DNA from: Candidatus Binataceae bacterium
GTDB lineage: Bacteria; Desulfobacterota; Binatia; Binatales; Binataceae
DNA: 5,021 nucleotides
Assembly: GCA_030042765.1 (NCBI GenBank)
Contig: JASHZA010000417.1
Span: 1-5,021, forward strand
Direction: 5' to 3'
Numbering within the stretch: the stretch's first letter is position 1; every line of letters starts with the position of its first letter. A program made the translations under genes and the position numbers. Below, piece by piece: positions 1 through 5,021 of this stretch. The notes below the pieces were generated by a model. That model saw nothing but the letters and a program-made list of their open reading frames with translations. It had not been told where the DNA came from and did not search any database.

Positions 1-352
1 CCGCAACCGCATCGATTTTCGAAAGTCCGTAGATCAGCGTCAGGCTCGTCGCCACCGTTCCCGCCATCGAAACGCCGAACAGCCAGGGTGTGAAAGCGCG
101 GTTGAAGATCATGGCCAGCTCTCCGCTCCACGCCAGCATCCCAATCGCGAAGCACGCCGCTATCGCTACCGAGGCCGAGCAGAATACCAACGGATCGACG
201 TTGAGCGCGGCGTAGCGCGTAATCACCGGCTGCGTCGCACTGATCACCGTGTTGAGCGCCGCGGAGGCAAATCCGATTGCGAAGATCTGGCGAGCGGACG
301 CGGCCATTGCGGCATCAGTCGCCGCAGGCCTGGAAGCTGCTCGAGGTTTCAT
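1..352 (-). CDS. EamA/DMT-superfamily transporter, N-terminal part (3' end beyond window)
   Basis: The frame is open from an ATG at 352-350 to the left edge and gives 117 residues. After a short basic, Ala-rich N-terminus come three hydrophobic segments at about residues 22-40, 54-74 and 90-110. The polar links include TQPVITRYAALNVDP and, ending the third segment, LIYGLSKIDAVA. The pattern of a first helix, a proline-containing 'QPVITRYAA' turn, a second helix and a third helix ending in YGLSKIDA is typical of the first EamA repeat of drug/metabolite transporters, which usually have ten helices and about 290-300 residues. Roughly 180 residues are therefore expected beyond the window. The substrate cannot be read from this part. 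The ribosome-binding site is weak (GGAA about 14 bases upstream). A TTG at 400-398 and an internal ATG at codon 16 are possible alternative starts. The gene diverges from the glycosyltransferase at 461. Confidence 0.8.
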   Translation of the reverse strand, partial: MKPRAASRPAATDAAMAASARQIFAIGFASAALNTVISATQPVITRYAALNVDPLVFCSASVAIAACFAIGMLAWSGELAMIFNRAFTPWLFGVSMAGTVATSLTLIYGLSKIDAVA

Positions 353-398
353 CTGGTTGCGTCGATTCCATCGGCCGGCCTCACGGATGGCTGCATCC

Positions 399-432
399 AA
401 CGGCTGGCGCCGCTATGTTAGTCGCCAGCGTT
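399..432 (+). promoter_or_regulatory. Candidate stem-loop in the divergent spacer, 5' of the glycosyltransferase
   Basis: Bases 403-409 (GCTGGCG) are exactly complementary to 423-429 (CGCCAGC) around a 13-base loop. The stem extends by AAC (399-401) pairing with GTT (430-432) across one bulged G at 402, giving ten pairs. It lies 28 bases before the glycosyltransferase start, so it could fold in that gene's leader or act as DNA dyad symmetry. Its function is inferred only, and a hairpin of this size can occur by chance in GC-rich DNA. Confidence 0.3.
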
Positions 433-441
433 CAACGTTGG
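425..441. promoter_or_regulatory. Operator-like inverted repeat between divergent genes
   Basis: CCAGCGTT (425-432) and AACGTTGG (434-441) form an inverted repeat matching at 7 of 8 positions around a single central C. A further related half-site, CCAACG, sits at 397-402. The one-base spacer is too short for an RNA loop, so the symmetry would have to be read in DNA by a dimeric regulator. Its position, 20 bases before the glycosyltransferase start and 73 bases before the transporter start, suits control of one or both genes. No regulator family can be named. Confidence 0.3.
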
Positions 442-460
442 AAATGAACCAGCCATTGAA

Positions 461-2287
461 ATGACCGGAGACTCCGACCCGAAAGCGCAATACGTTACCA
501 GCGCCCTCGGAGTGACAGCCTCGGACTCTCCGCTCCGCGCCGACGCCAGCGAAGAGGCGCGCGCGGCGGAGCGCGGATTGTTCGCGATCGTGATCCGGCC
601 GCGGCTCGCGCTCGCGATCATTTTCGCCGTCGGTGTCCTCCTGTTCATCGTCAACCTCGGCGGCTACCCGATGTATACCAAGGGCGAGCCGCGCGAGGCG
701 GTGACCGTGTTCGACATCGTACACGGCGGCGGCGTGATTTTGCCGATGCGCGCGGGTGTCGAGATTCCGTCGAAACCCTTGCTGATGCATTGGATCGCGG
801 CGCTCGTCTCGATTGTTGCCGGGCGCGTCAACGAATGGACCGTGCGGCTTCCCTCGGCGCTGTTTGCAATCGCCGGCATGGCCGCCTGCTGCTGGTACAC
901 GGGCATTCTCTTCGATCGGCGCGCGGGCTTCTTCGCCGCGATGATCCTTGGGACGTCGTTTCAATATCTTCAGGCGGGAACCGGCTGTCGCGTCGACATG
1001 ACGCTCACCTTCTTCCTCGAGATCGCCTTGTTCGAATTCATTGCAGTCGCCGAAGGGCTGAGCACACGCACGCTGCTGCTCTATCTCGCGATGGCGGCGG
1101 CGGTTCTAACCAAAGGCCCGATCGGCGCGGCGTTGCCGGTGATCGTCGCGGCCGTATGGATCGTGCTCTGGCGTCGATGGGACCTGTTGGCGCGCCTGCA
1201 ACTCGTTCGCGGCGCGCTGATCGTCGGGGTCATCGGGGGCGGCTGGTACTTCGCGGCAATCGCGGCGGGCGGCATGGACTTCGTGCGCAAGCAAATCCTC
1301 GCCGAGAACCTTTACCGCCTGTTTCATCACGGCGGCTTCCACGAGGGTCATGCGCATCCGTTCTACTACGAGGACGTCGCTCTCCTTGCGGGCTTCTTGC
1401 CGTGGTCGCCGGTTGCGATCGCGGCCGGCGCGCAATACCTGCGCGGTCCGCGCAAGATCGATGCGCGCTTCGGCTACCTCCTCGTTTGGTTCCTGGCCAT
1501 CCTGATTTTCTACAATTTTCCGCAAAGCAAGCGCGGAGTTTATCTGCTGGCGCTTTATCCGGCGCTGAGCGCAATCGTTGCTCTCCTGATGTGCGACGCG
1601 ATCGACGATCGCGAGAGTATCGCCGGATGGATCAAATGGCTGTCGCGCGGCGCCGGCGCGATATTCGCCGCCGCAGCCGCGGGAGCTTTCGCGGGGCTGG
1701 CAATGCTGCGCTGGTGGACGGCGCCGCTACGCTTGATTCTTGCCGGGTTCGACCTCCACGCGGCAGGCCTAACCCCTGCATTGGCCGCGAATGCGCGCCA
1801 TTTCGTCGTCCTCGCGATCGCTCTGCCCGCTGCCACTGCCGCAATCGGCGTTTACCTGATGCGCACGCGGCCGCTGGCGGAAAAGCTGGTGGCCGGCATC
1901 GCCGGCGCCCTTGTCTGTGTCGCGCTCGCGGTGAATCTGATCGTGGAACCGGGGATCGCCGACGCTGTTGCGATGAAGGATTTCGCGGCCCGGACGATCG
2001 CGCTGGCCAAGGGCGCTCCGATCGGCTATTTCGGCAGCCTCGATTACGGCTTTGCCTTCTACAGCGGTCGCAACATCGATTTCGTAACGCCGCGCGACCC
2101 CAACGCCCCCGCTCTGATCGTGTGTCCGGAGGACGACTGGAACCTGGTGGGGCCGGACCTCCGTAGTCGTTTCGAAATAATCCTGCGGAGCCCTCCGACG
2201 AACCTCGACGGCACCAGCCCGCTGCTCTTGCTGCACCGCCTCGGCGCTCCGCCCGCGGCCGCGGGGCCGAAGCGTCTCTCGCTCTAG
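461..2287 (+). CDS. ArnT/PMT-type GT-C family membrane glycosyltransferase
   Basis: This 608-residue polytopic protein is predicted to transfer a sugar from a polyprenyl-phosphate donor to an acceptor on the periplasmic face of the inner membrane. The motifs follow ArnT (GT83) order. A first periplasmic loop has GEPREA at 75-80, at the place of the family's DExRYA, and then SKPLLMHW at 104-111. CRVDMTLTFF follows at 176-185, LTKGP at 216-220, ENLYRLF with a downstream HPFYYED at 282-305, and LPWSP at 313-317. FPQSKRGVYLLALYPAL at 353-369 resembles the family's FSxSKxKLxxYLLPLYP segment. About 12-13 hydrophobic helices cover residues 48-497, and a soluble tail of about 110 residues ends the chain, again as in ArnT. 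Odd points are Gly for the usual Asp in the DE pair and a polar N-terminus of about 45 residues. No good ribosome-binding site precedes the ATG, so a later start (for example GTG at codon 18) is possible. The acceptor and sugar are unknown. It need not be lipid A and aminoarabinose, because no arn genes are visible nearby. Confidence 0.85.
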   Translation: MTGDSDPKAQYVTSALGVTASDSPLRADASEEARAAERGLFAIVIRPRLALAIIFAVGVLLFIVNLGGYPMYTKGEPREAVTVFDIVHGGGVILPMRAGVEIPSKPLLMHWIAALVSIVAGRVNEWTVRLPSALFAIAGMAACCWYTGILFDRRAGFFAAMILGTSFQYLQAGTGCRVDMTLTFFLEIALFEFIAVAEGLSTRTLLLYLAMAAAVLTKGPIGAALPVIVAAVWIVLWRRWDLLARLQLVRGALIVGVIGGGWYFAAIAAGGMDFVRKQILAENLYRLFHHGGFHEGHAHPFYYEDVALLAGFLPWSPVAIAAGAQYLRGPRKIDARFGYLLVWFLAILIFYNFPQSKRGVYLLALYPALSAIVALLMCDAIDDRESIAGWIKWLSRGAGAIFAAAAAGAFAGLAMLRWWTAPLRLILAGFDLHAAGLTPALAANARHFVVLAIALPAATAAIGVYLMRTRPLAEKLVAGIAGALVCVALAVNLIVEPGIADAVAMKDFAARTIALAKGAPIGYFGSLDYGFAFYSGRNIDFVTPRDPNAPALIVCPEDDWNLVGPDLRSRFEIILRSPPTNLDGTSPLLLLHRLGAPPAAAGPKRLSL

Positions 2288-2390
2288 ACGCAACAATTCA
2301 CGGTTCCACCATGTTAGCCGCAGCATTTCGCGCCTTGTGCGTGCATAGTATGTTCTATTCGACCGATGCACAGAATAGCATTTCTGCCAA

Positions 2391-2409
2391 GGGTGAAATC
2401 CTTCACTCC
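2391..2409 (-). terminator. Weak terminator-like hairpin between convergent genes
   Basis: GTGAA (2393-2397) pairs with TTCAC (2402-2406) around a four-base loop. The stem extends by GG (2391-2392) with CC (2408-2409) across one bulged base at 2407. On the minus strand it lies six bases after the stop codon of the small Tat protein, and it is also the last structure before the convergent glycosyltransferase message would run into that gene. No T-run follows on either strand, so it is not a canonical intrinsic terminator and may be only a 3'-end-protecting hairpin or chance. Confidence 0.25.
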
Positions 2410-2415
2410 CCCGCT

Positions 2416-2802
2416 CTACTTCGGCACCACGGTGCTTTCCGAGCCTCCGCCCAACACCCTCCACTTCCGCCAGGTATCCATCGGCCCGTGGTCCGGGCTG
2501 GTCATCTTCTGGTAGTTGGGACTCGCCGGATTGTTGCACCAGCCGAGACCCGTGATAGTCAGGGTCTTGCCGTCTTCGGAGACGAGGCGCGGTCCGCCCC
2601 AAAACTCACAAGTGGCGCAATGGCGTTTGACCGAGCTGTCCATTATGTAGCCGTCGTTTCCGCCGCGGCCGAGCATCGTTTCATGGCTTTCCTCAGCCAC
2701 CGCAACGGCGGTCCGTATCACCGACGGCAACATGATAGCGCCCGCGATGCCTCCGAAAGTTTTTGCGATAAACGCGCGGCGATGCGGGTTCACCTGATTC
2801 AT
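2416..2802 (-). CDS. Small Tat-exported three-cysteine protein of unknown function
   Basis: The protein has 128 residues. Its N-terminus holds a twin-arginine signal (HRRAFIAK, arginines 8 and 9), then a moderately hydrophobic stretch at 15-36 and an AVA site before Glu37, so a mature exported protein of about 92 residues is predicted. Tat export implies folding, often with a cofactor, before transport. The mature part has a CATC pair (Cys62, Cys65) followed by FWGG, then GWCNNP with Cys89, then TSPDHGPMDTWRKW at 101-114. Three cysteines plus His105 could bind a metal or an iron-sulfur cluster, but this is inference. I do not recognise a named family with certainty. High-potential iron-sulfur proteins were considered but need four cysteines. 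It is the last gene of a three-gene operon, 17 bases after the sirtuin, with an AAAGGAG site ten bases before the ATG. There is no membrane segment beyond the signal. Confidence 0.85.
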   Translation of the reverse strand: MNQVNPHRRAFIAKTFGGIAGAIMLPSVIRTAVAVAEESHETMLGRGGNDGYIMDSSVKRHCATCEFWGGPRLVSEDGKTLTITGLGWCNNPASPNYQKMTSPDHGPMDTWRKWRVLGGGSESTVVPK

Positions 2803-2812
2803 CAGCGATGAA

Positions 2813-2819
2813 CTCCTTT
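2813..2819 (-). promoter_or_regulatory. Ribosome-binding site AAAGGAG for the Tat protein gene
   Basis: AAAGGAG on the minus strand begins directly after the sirtuin TAG stop (2822-2820) and lies ten bases before the ATG at 2802. It supports that start codon and suggests that ribosomes finishing the sirtuin can reinitiate on the next gene. Confidence 0.75.
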
Positions 2820-3617
2820 CTACGATAACTTCGTCTTGCGCAACTCGGACACGGTCGCCGTCAGCCGCGGCAGCACTTCGCCCGTTGGACCGCGCAGGCT
2901 CACGTCACAAATCGGCGTTATCTCCGACTCGTAGAGATTGGCTTCGATCAGAATGCCACCCCGCTGCTTGACCTCGAGTGCGAAGCCGGCCGCCGGATAA
3001 ACCGTCGCCGAAGTGCCGGCAACGATCACGAGATCGGATCGGGCTGCGTGCTCCATGCAGGCGTTGAGCACGTCGGTCGGAATCGGCTCGCCGAACGAAA
3101 CCGTATCGCTCTTGAGAACGCCCTCGCACCTGGGGCATTCGGGCGGCAACTTCTCGACGCTGATCTCGCCGGAGGCGAAACGCGCACCGCATTCGATACA
3201 GCGGATGAGCTTCCAGTTGCCGTGGATCTCGGCGAGAGCCTGATGGCCGGCCTGGCGATGCAGGTCGTCGACGTTCTGCGTAATCAGGAAGCGCAGGGTG
3301 CCGATCGCTTCGAGTTCGGCGAGCGCCGCGTGACCCGAGTTGGGCTTGGCGACCTTGAGTGGTCCCCACAATTCGTCGTTCTGACGGCGAATGCGATCCT
3401 CCCACGCCTTTTTCGGGTCGGCAAGGAAAATCTGGTAACCGTTCATCGGTGGCTCGCCATATTTCGTCCACAGTCCGCCGGGGCCGCGGAACGGTGGAAT
3501 TCCGCTTTCGACTGACATCCCCGCGCCGGTCAGCGCGATCGGATAGCTCGCACCAAGAATCAGGCGGGCAGCATGCAGAATCTGTTCGTCGGATGCGCTC
3601 TGTGTCGGCTGAGCCAT
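2820..3617 (-). CDS. Sir2-family NAD-dependent protein deacylase (sirtuin)
   Basis: The 265-residue product is a full-length bacterial sirtuin of the CobB/NpdA type. It removes acyl groups from lysine in cytosolic proteins, consuming NAD and giving nicotinamide and O-acyl-ADP-ribose. The NAD-binding signature GAGMSVESGIPPFR is at 31-44. TQNVDDLH is at 113-120, and the catalytic His is His132 in IHGNW. The zinc-binding cysteines are Cys140, Cys143, Cys161 and Cys164. SFGEPIP follows at 174-180, GTSATVYPAAG at 201-211 and EAN at 225-227 near the end of the Rossmann fold. Every catalytic element is present, so the gene looks active. The segment AWEDRIRRQN at 71-80 occupies the place where desuccinylase sirtuins carry Tyr-x-x-Arg, but no Tyr is there, so deacetylation or another acyl preference is more likely than desuccinylation. 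It sits in the middle of a three-gene operon, 23 bases after the thioredoxin-like gene and 17 bases before the Tat protein gene. Confidence 0.95.
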   Translation of the reverse strand: MAQPTQSASDEQILHAARLILGASYPIALTGAGMSVESGIPPFRGPGGLWTKYGEPPMNGYQIFLADPKKAWEDRIRRQNDELWGPLKVAKPNSGHAALAELEAIGTLRFLITQNVDDLHRQAGHQALAEIHGNWKLIRCIECGARFASGEISVEKLPPECPRCEGVLKSDTVSFGEPIPTDVLNACMEHAARSDLVIVAGTSATVYPAAGFALEVKQRGGILIEANLYESEITPICDVSLRGPTGEVLPRLTATVSELRKTKLS

Positions 3618-3628
3618 CGCAAATCGCG

Positions 3629-3635
3629 CTCCTTT
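3629..3635 (-). promoter_or_regulatory. Ribosome-binding site AAAGGAG for the sirtuin gene
   Basis: On the minus strand AAAGGAG lies 11 bases before the ATG at 3617 and inside the 23-base gap after the thioredoxin-like gene's TAA (3643-3641). The same heptamer precedes the next gene, consistent with a single message translated gene by gene. Confidence 0.7.
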
Positions 3636-3640
3636 CCGGT

Positions 3641-4621
3641 TTAGTTCACCACGCAGGAGGTAAAAGTGAAGGCAAATGCGGTAAGCCCCGGATCCAACGC
3701 CTTCAACTGGAGACTCGCCGGTACGACCGATTCGTTCGCCACCAGATTGTACATGCGCGCTCGATCGACCGTCACGAACGCGCGGCCGTTTTCCGCTTTC
3801 ACGTCTGCGCCCGCACGCTGGCCGTCACCCAGAATGATCTCGACGCGGGCAGACTGACCCGCCGGCGGCGCCATCACGAGGTTCACGTCCATCGAAGTGT
3901 AGCGCAGGAAAATGGACGCACCCGCAGTCTCGGCGCGCGCGCTCTCCTGCCCCACCGCCCATCTGCCACTGAGATAAGATGCGCCTTCGGCATGGCGGCC
4001 CGGGTCGGTGTAGTCGGCCGCGCGATCGCGCGCCACGCCGGCGGGATTGCCAAACTGGCCGCGCGCGTAGCCCAGGTAGAGCTCGGGCGTGACGCGGTAA
4101 CAGACGGCGCCGGGCCGATCGCTCTCGCGCACAGGTTCCATCGGCGGCGGGAAGTCGAGTCCGGGATTTACTTCGCCCAGCAGTTTCTGGATTTGGGTTT
4201 CGCTCTCTTGATAGAGACCTTCCCCGAAATGGTAGTAGCGCAGCCGTCCCTGGGAATCGACCAGGTATTTAGCCGGCCAGAAACGGTTCGAGTAGGCGCG
4301 CCAGATCGCATAGTCGTTGTCGAGCACGACCGGATATTCGATGGCGAATTGCCTGATCGCGGCCAGCACATTGGAACGGTCGCGCGCGATGCTGAACTCC
4401 GGGGCGTGAACGCCGACGATCACGAGACCGTGCTGCCTGTACCGATCGTGCCATCCGGCGACGTAGGGCAGCGTGTGGATGCAGTTGACGCAGGTGTAAT
4501 CCCAGAAGTCGACGAGGACGACCGCCTTGCCGCGCAGTTCCTTGAGATTCACCGGACCGTGCTGAATCCATTCGCCGCCTTCGAGCGCAGGTGCGTAGAT
4601 GGTCTCGTTTATCTGCGGCAT
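3641..4621 (-). CDS. DipZ-like thioredoxin-fold protein with C-terminal beta-rich domain, cytosolic
   Basis: The protein has 326 residues. Residues 1-150 form a TlpA/DipZ-type thioredoxin domain. VVLVDFWDYTCVNCIHTLPYV (34-54) holds the redox pair Cys44 and Cys47, GVHAPEF lies at 70-76, NDYAIWRAYSNRFWPAKYLVD (102-122) includes the cis-proline Pro116, and FGEG follows at 132-135. Residues 175-326 match the C-terminal domain of DipZ-like proteins: TPELYLGYARG (178-188), a beta-strand-rich body, and a closing FAFTFTSC. It is predicted to catalyse thiol-disulfide exchange. DipZ itself fuses these domains behind a CcdA-like membrane part, but here no membrane part or signal peptide exists. The start is well fixed: GGGAG lies seven bases before the ATG, an in-frame TGA lies at 4681-4679, and no other start codon occurs between them. 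The protein should therefore stay in the cytosol unless it is exported by an unseen route. Additional cysteines at 174 and 323 are notable. It is the first gene of the operon with the sirtuin and the Tat protein. Confidence 0.9.
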   Translation of the reverse strand: MPQINETIYAPALEGGEWIQHGPVNLKELRGKAVVLVDFWDYTCVNCIHTLPYVAGWHDRYRQHGLVIVGVHAPEFSIARDRSNVLAAIRQFAIEYPVVLDNDYAIWRAYSNRFWPAKYLVDSQGRLRYYHFGEGLYQESETQIQKLLGEVNPGLDFPPPMEPVRESDRPGAVCYRVTPELYLGYARGQFGNPAGVARDRAADYTDPGRHAEGASYLSGRWAVGQESARAETAGASIFLRYTSMDVNLVMAPPAGQSARVEIILGDGQRAGADVKAENGRAFVTVDRARMYNLVANESVVPASLQLKALDPGLTAFAFTFTSCVVN

Positions 4622-4628
4622 TCGCCAA

Positions 4629-4633
4629 CTCCC
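4629..4633 (-). promoter_or_regulatory. Ribosome-binding site GGGAG fixing the thioredoxin-like gene start
   Basis: On the minus strand GGGAG is seven bases upstream of the ATG at 4621. With the in-frame TGA at 4681-4679 and no intervening ATG, GTG or TTG, it establishes the start and rules out an overlooked N-terminal signal sequence. Confidence 0.65.
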
Positions 4634-4674
4634 ATGCGCGGGTGTTTCGATATCACCGGTCTTGTATCGCGCAG

Positions 4675-4703
4675 AGTATCACAGCGTGGCGGCGGGCAAT
4701 AAA
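4675..4703 (-). promoter_or_regulatory. Candidate sigma-70-like promoter for the three-gene operon
   Basis: Read on the minus strand, TTTATT (4703-4698) and GATACT (4680-4675) are separated by 17 bases. A TG one base upstream of the second hexamer makes an extended -10 element. GATACT matches TATAAT at four positions and TTTATT matches TTGACA at three. The predicted transcript would begin near 4668, leaving a leader of about 47 bases. This is the best match in the 126-base divergent spacer, but it is weak and was found by eye. Confidence 0.35.
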
Positions 4704-4747
4704 CGTCGCGGTGTGACGCCGAAGAGATCGCGCGCTACTGAAGCTCA

Positions 4748-5021
4748 ATGCCCGCCGCATCGCCGATCATCGTGGTGGAAGTGACCAGCCGCACCCAGAT
4801 GGAGCAGGCCTGGGCGCTCCGCCGCCTGGTCTTCATCGAGGAGCAGCTCGTGCCCGAGGAAATCGAAATGGACGCGGACGACGCCGTCGCTTTTCATGCG
4901 CTCGCACTCGACGGCGCGACGCCGGTTGGATGCGGCCGGATGGTGACACACGAGGATCAGGTCAAGATCGGGCGGATGGCGGTACTGCGCGATCGGCGCG
5001 GCAGCGGAATCGGGCGGCAGG
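4748..5021 (+). CDS. GNAT-family N-acetyltransferase, N-terminal part (3' end beyond window)
   Basis: The frame runs from the ATG at 4748 to the right edge and gives 91 residues. An in-frame TGA at 4739-4741 fixes this as the first possible start, although the ribosome-binding site is poor. The sequence follows the short GNAT pattern of the ElaA/YjcF-like group: RRLVFIEEQ at 25-33, a D-x-x-D segment at 42-45, FHALAL at 49-54, PVGCGRM at 59-65, then KIGRMAVL at 73-80 in the core beta-strand. The acetyl-CoA pyrophosphate loop RGSGIG is at 84-89, matching the R/Q-x-x-G-x-G motif. The enzyme would transfer an acetyl group from acetyl-CoA to an amine. The substrate cannot be inferred, and roughly 50-60 residues are missing at the right edge. 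It diverges from the operon that contains the sirtuin. Confidence 0.88.
   Translation, partial: MPAASPIIVVEVTSRTQMEQAWALRRLVFIEEQLVPEEIEMDADDAVAFHALALDGATPVGCGRMVTHEDQVKIGRMAVLRDRRGSGIGRQ

Noticed and set aside
1..400. TTG at 400-398 as the start of the EamA transporter.
   Set aside because: It has no ribosome-binding site and would add a polar, Arg-containing stretch not typical of the family. ATG at 352 leaves a normal short N-terminus before the first helix.
249..464. Short plus-strand frame ending in an ATGA overlap with the glycosyltransferase start, possibly a coupled leader peptide.
   Set aside because: Most of it is antisense to the EamA transporter coding sequence, no ribosome-binding site was seen, and the translation has no recognisable feature. 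The overlap is probably coincidence.
790..2166. Open frame of 458 codons on the plus strand inside the glycosyltransferase gene.
   Set aside because: The product is an Arg-rich shifted-frame reading with no membrane segments or motifs, while the glycosyltransferase frame contains all the family motifs across the same region.
2341..2378. Interlocking inverted repeats GTGCAT/ATGCAC and CTATTC/GAATAG suggesting a pseudoknot in the convergent spacer.
   Set aside because: One connecting loop would be only one base long and would have to cross a six-pair stem, which is sterically unlikely. Six-base repeats are also expected by chance in 128 bases.
2416..2802. High-potential iron-sulfur protein as the identity of the small Tat protein.
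   Set aside because: That family needs four cysteines with a C-x-x-C followed by two more at fixed spacing. Only three cysteines occur here, and the spacing from Cys65 to Cys89 does not fit.
3359..4702. Long plus-strand open frame of 447 codons opposite the thioredoxin-like and sirtuin genes.
   Set aside because: It is antisense to two genes with complete family motifs, its translation is Arg- and His-rich without recognisable domains, and GC-rich codon use commonly leaves such antisense frames open.

Overview
This is a GC-rich bacterial window with tightly packed genes, typical Shine-Dalgarno sites and a twin-arginine export signal. An ArnT-type membrane glycosyltransferase is also present. 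Together these suggest a Gram-negative, proteobacterium-like or deltaproteobacterium-like soil or environmental lineage, but nothing in the sequence fixes the taxon. I see no tRNA, rRNA, CRISPR array, insertion sequence or attachment site.

Layout. Bases 1-352 (minus strand) hold the N-terminal third of an EamA/DMT-family membrane transporter, cut by the window edge. A 108-base divergent spacer with dyad symmetry separates it from a 608-residue polytopic GT-C glycosyltransferase of the ArnT/PMT type (461-2287, plus). A 128-base convergent spacer follows. Next comes a compact three-gene minus-strand operon, read from 4621 down to 2416: a DipZ-like thioredoxin-fold protein with a C-terminal beta-rich domain, a Sir2-family NAD-dependent deacylase (sirtuin), and a small Tat-exported protein with three conserved-looking cysteines. 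The gaps within the operon are 23 and 17 bases and each carries an AAAGGAG ribosome-binding site. A 126-base divergent spacer with a candidate promoter leads to the start of a GNAT acetyltransferase (4748 to the right edge, plus).

How the genes might work together. The two left-hand genes are membrane proteins: a metabolite or drug transporter, and an enzyme that moves a lipid-linked sugar onto an acceptor outside the cytoplasmic membrane. The right-hand cluster combines a cytosolic CxxC thiol oxidoreductase, an NAD-dependent deacylase and an exported cysteine protein, with an acetyltransferase diverging from it. A redox or acyl-modification theme is an attractive inference but is not proven by sequence. 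The best candidate for something under-described is the Tat-exported three-cysteine protein together with its operon partners. The rest of the window looks like ordinary chromosomal sequence.
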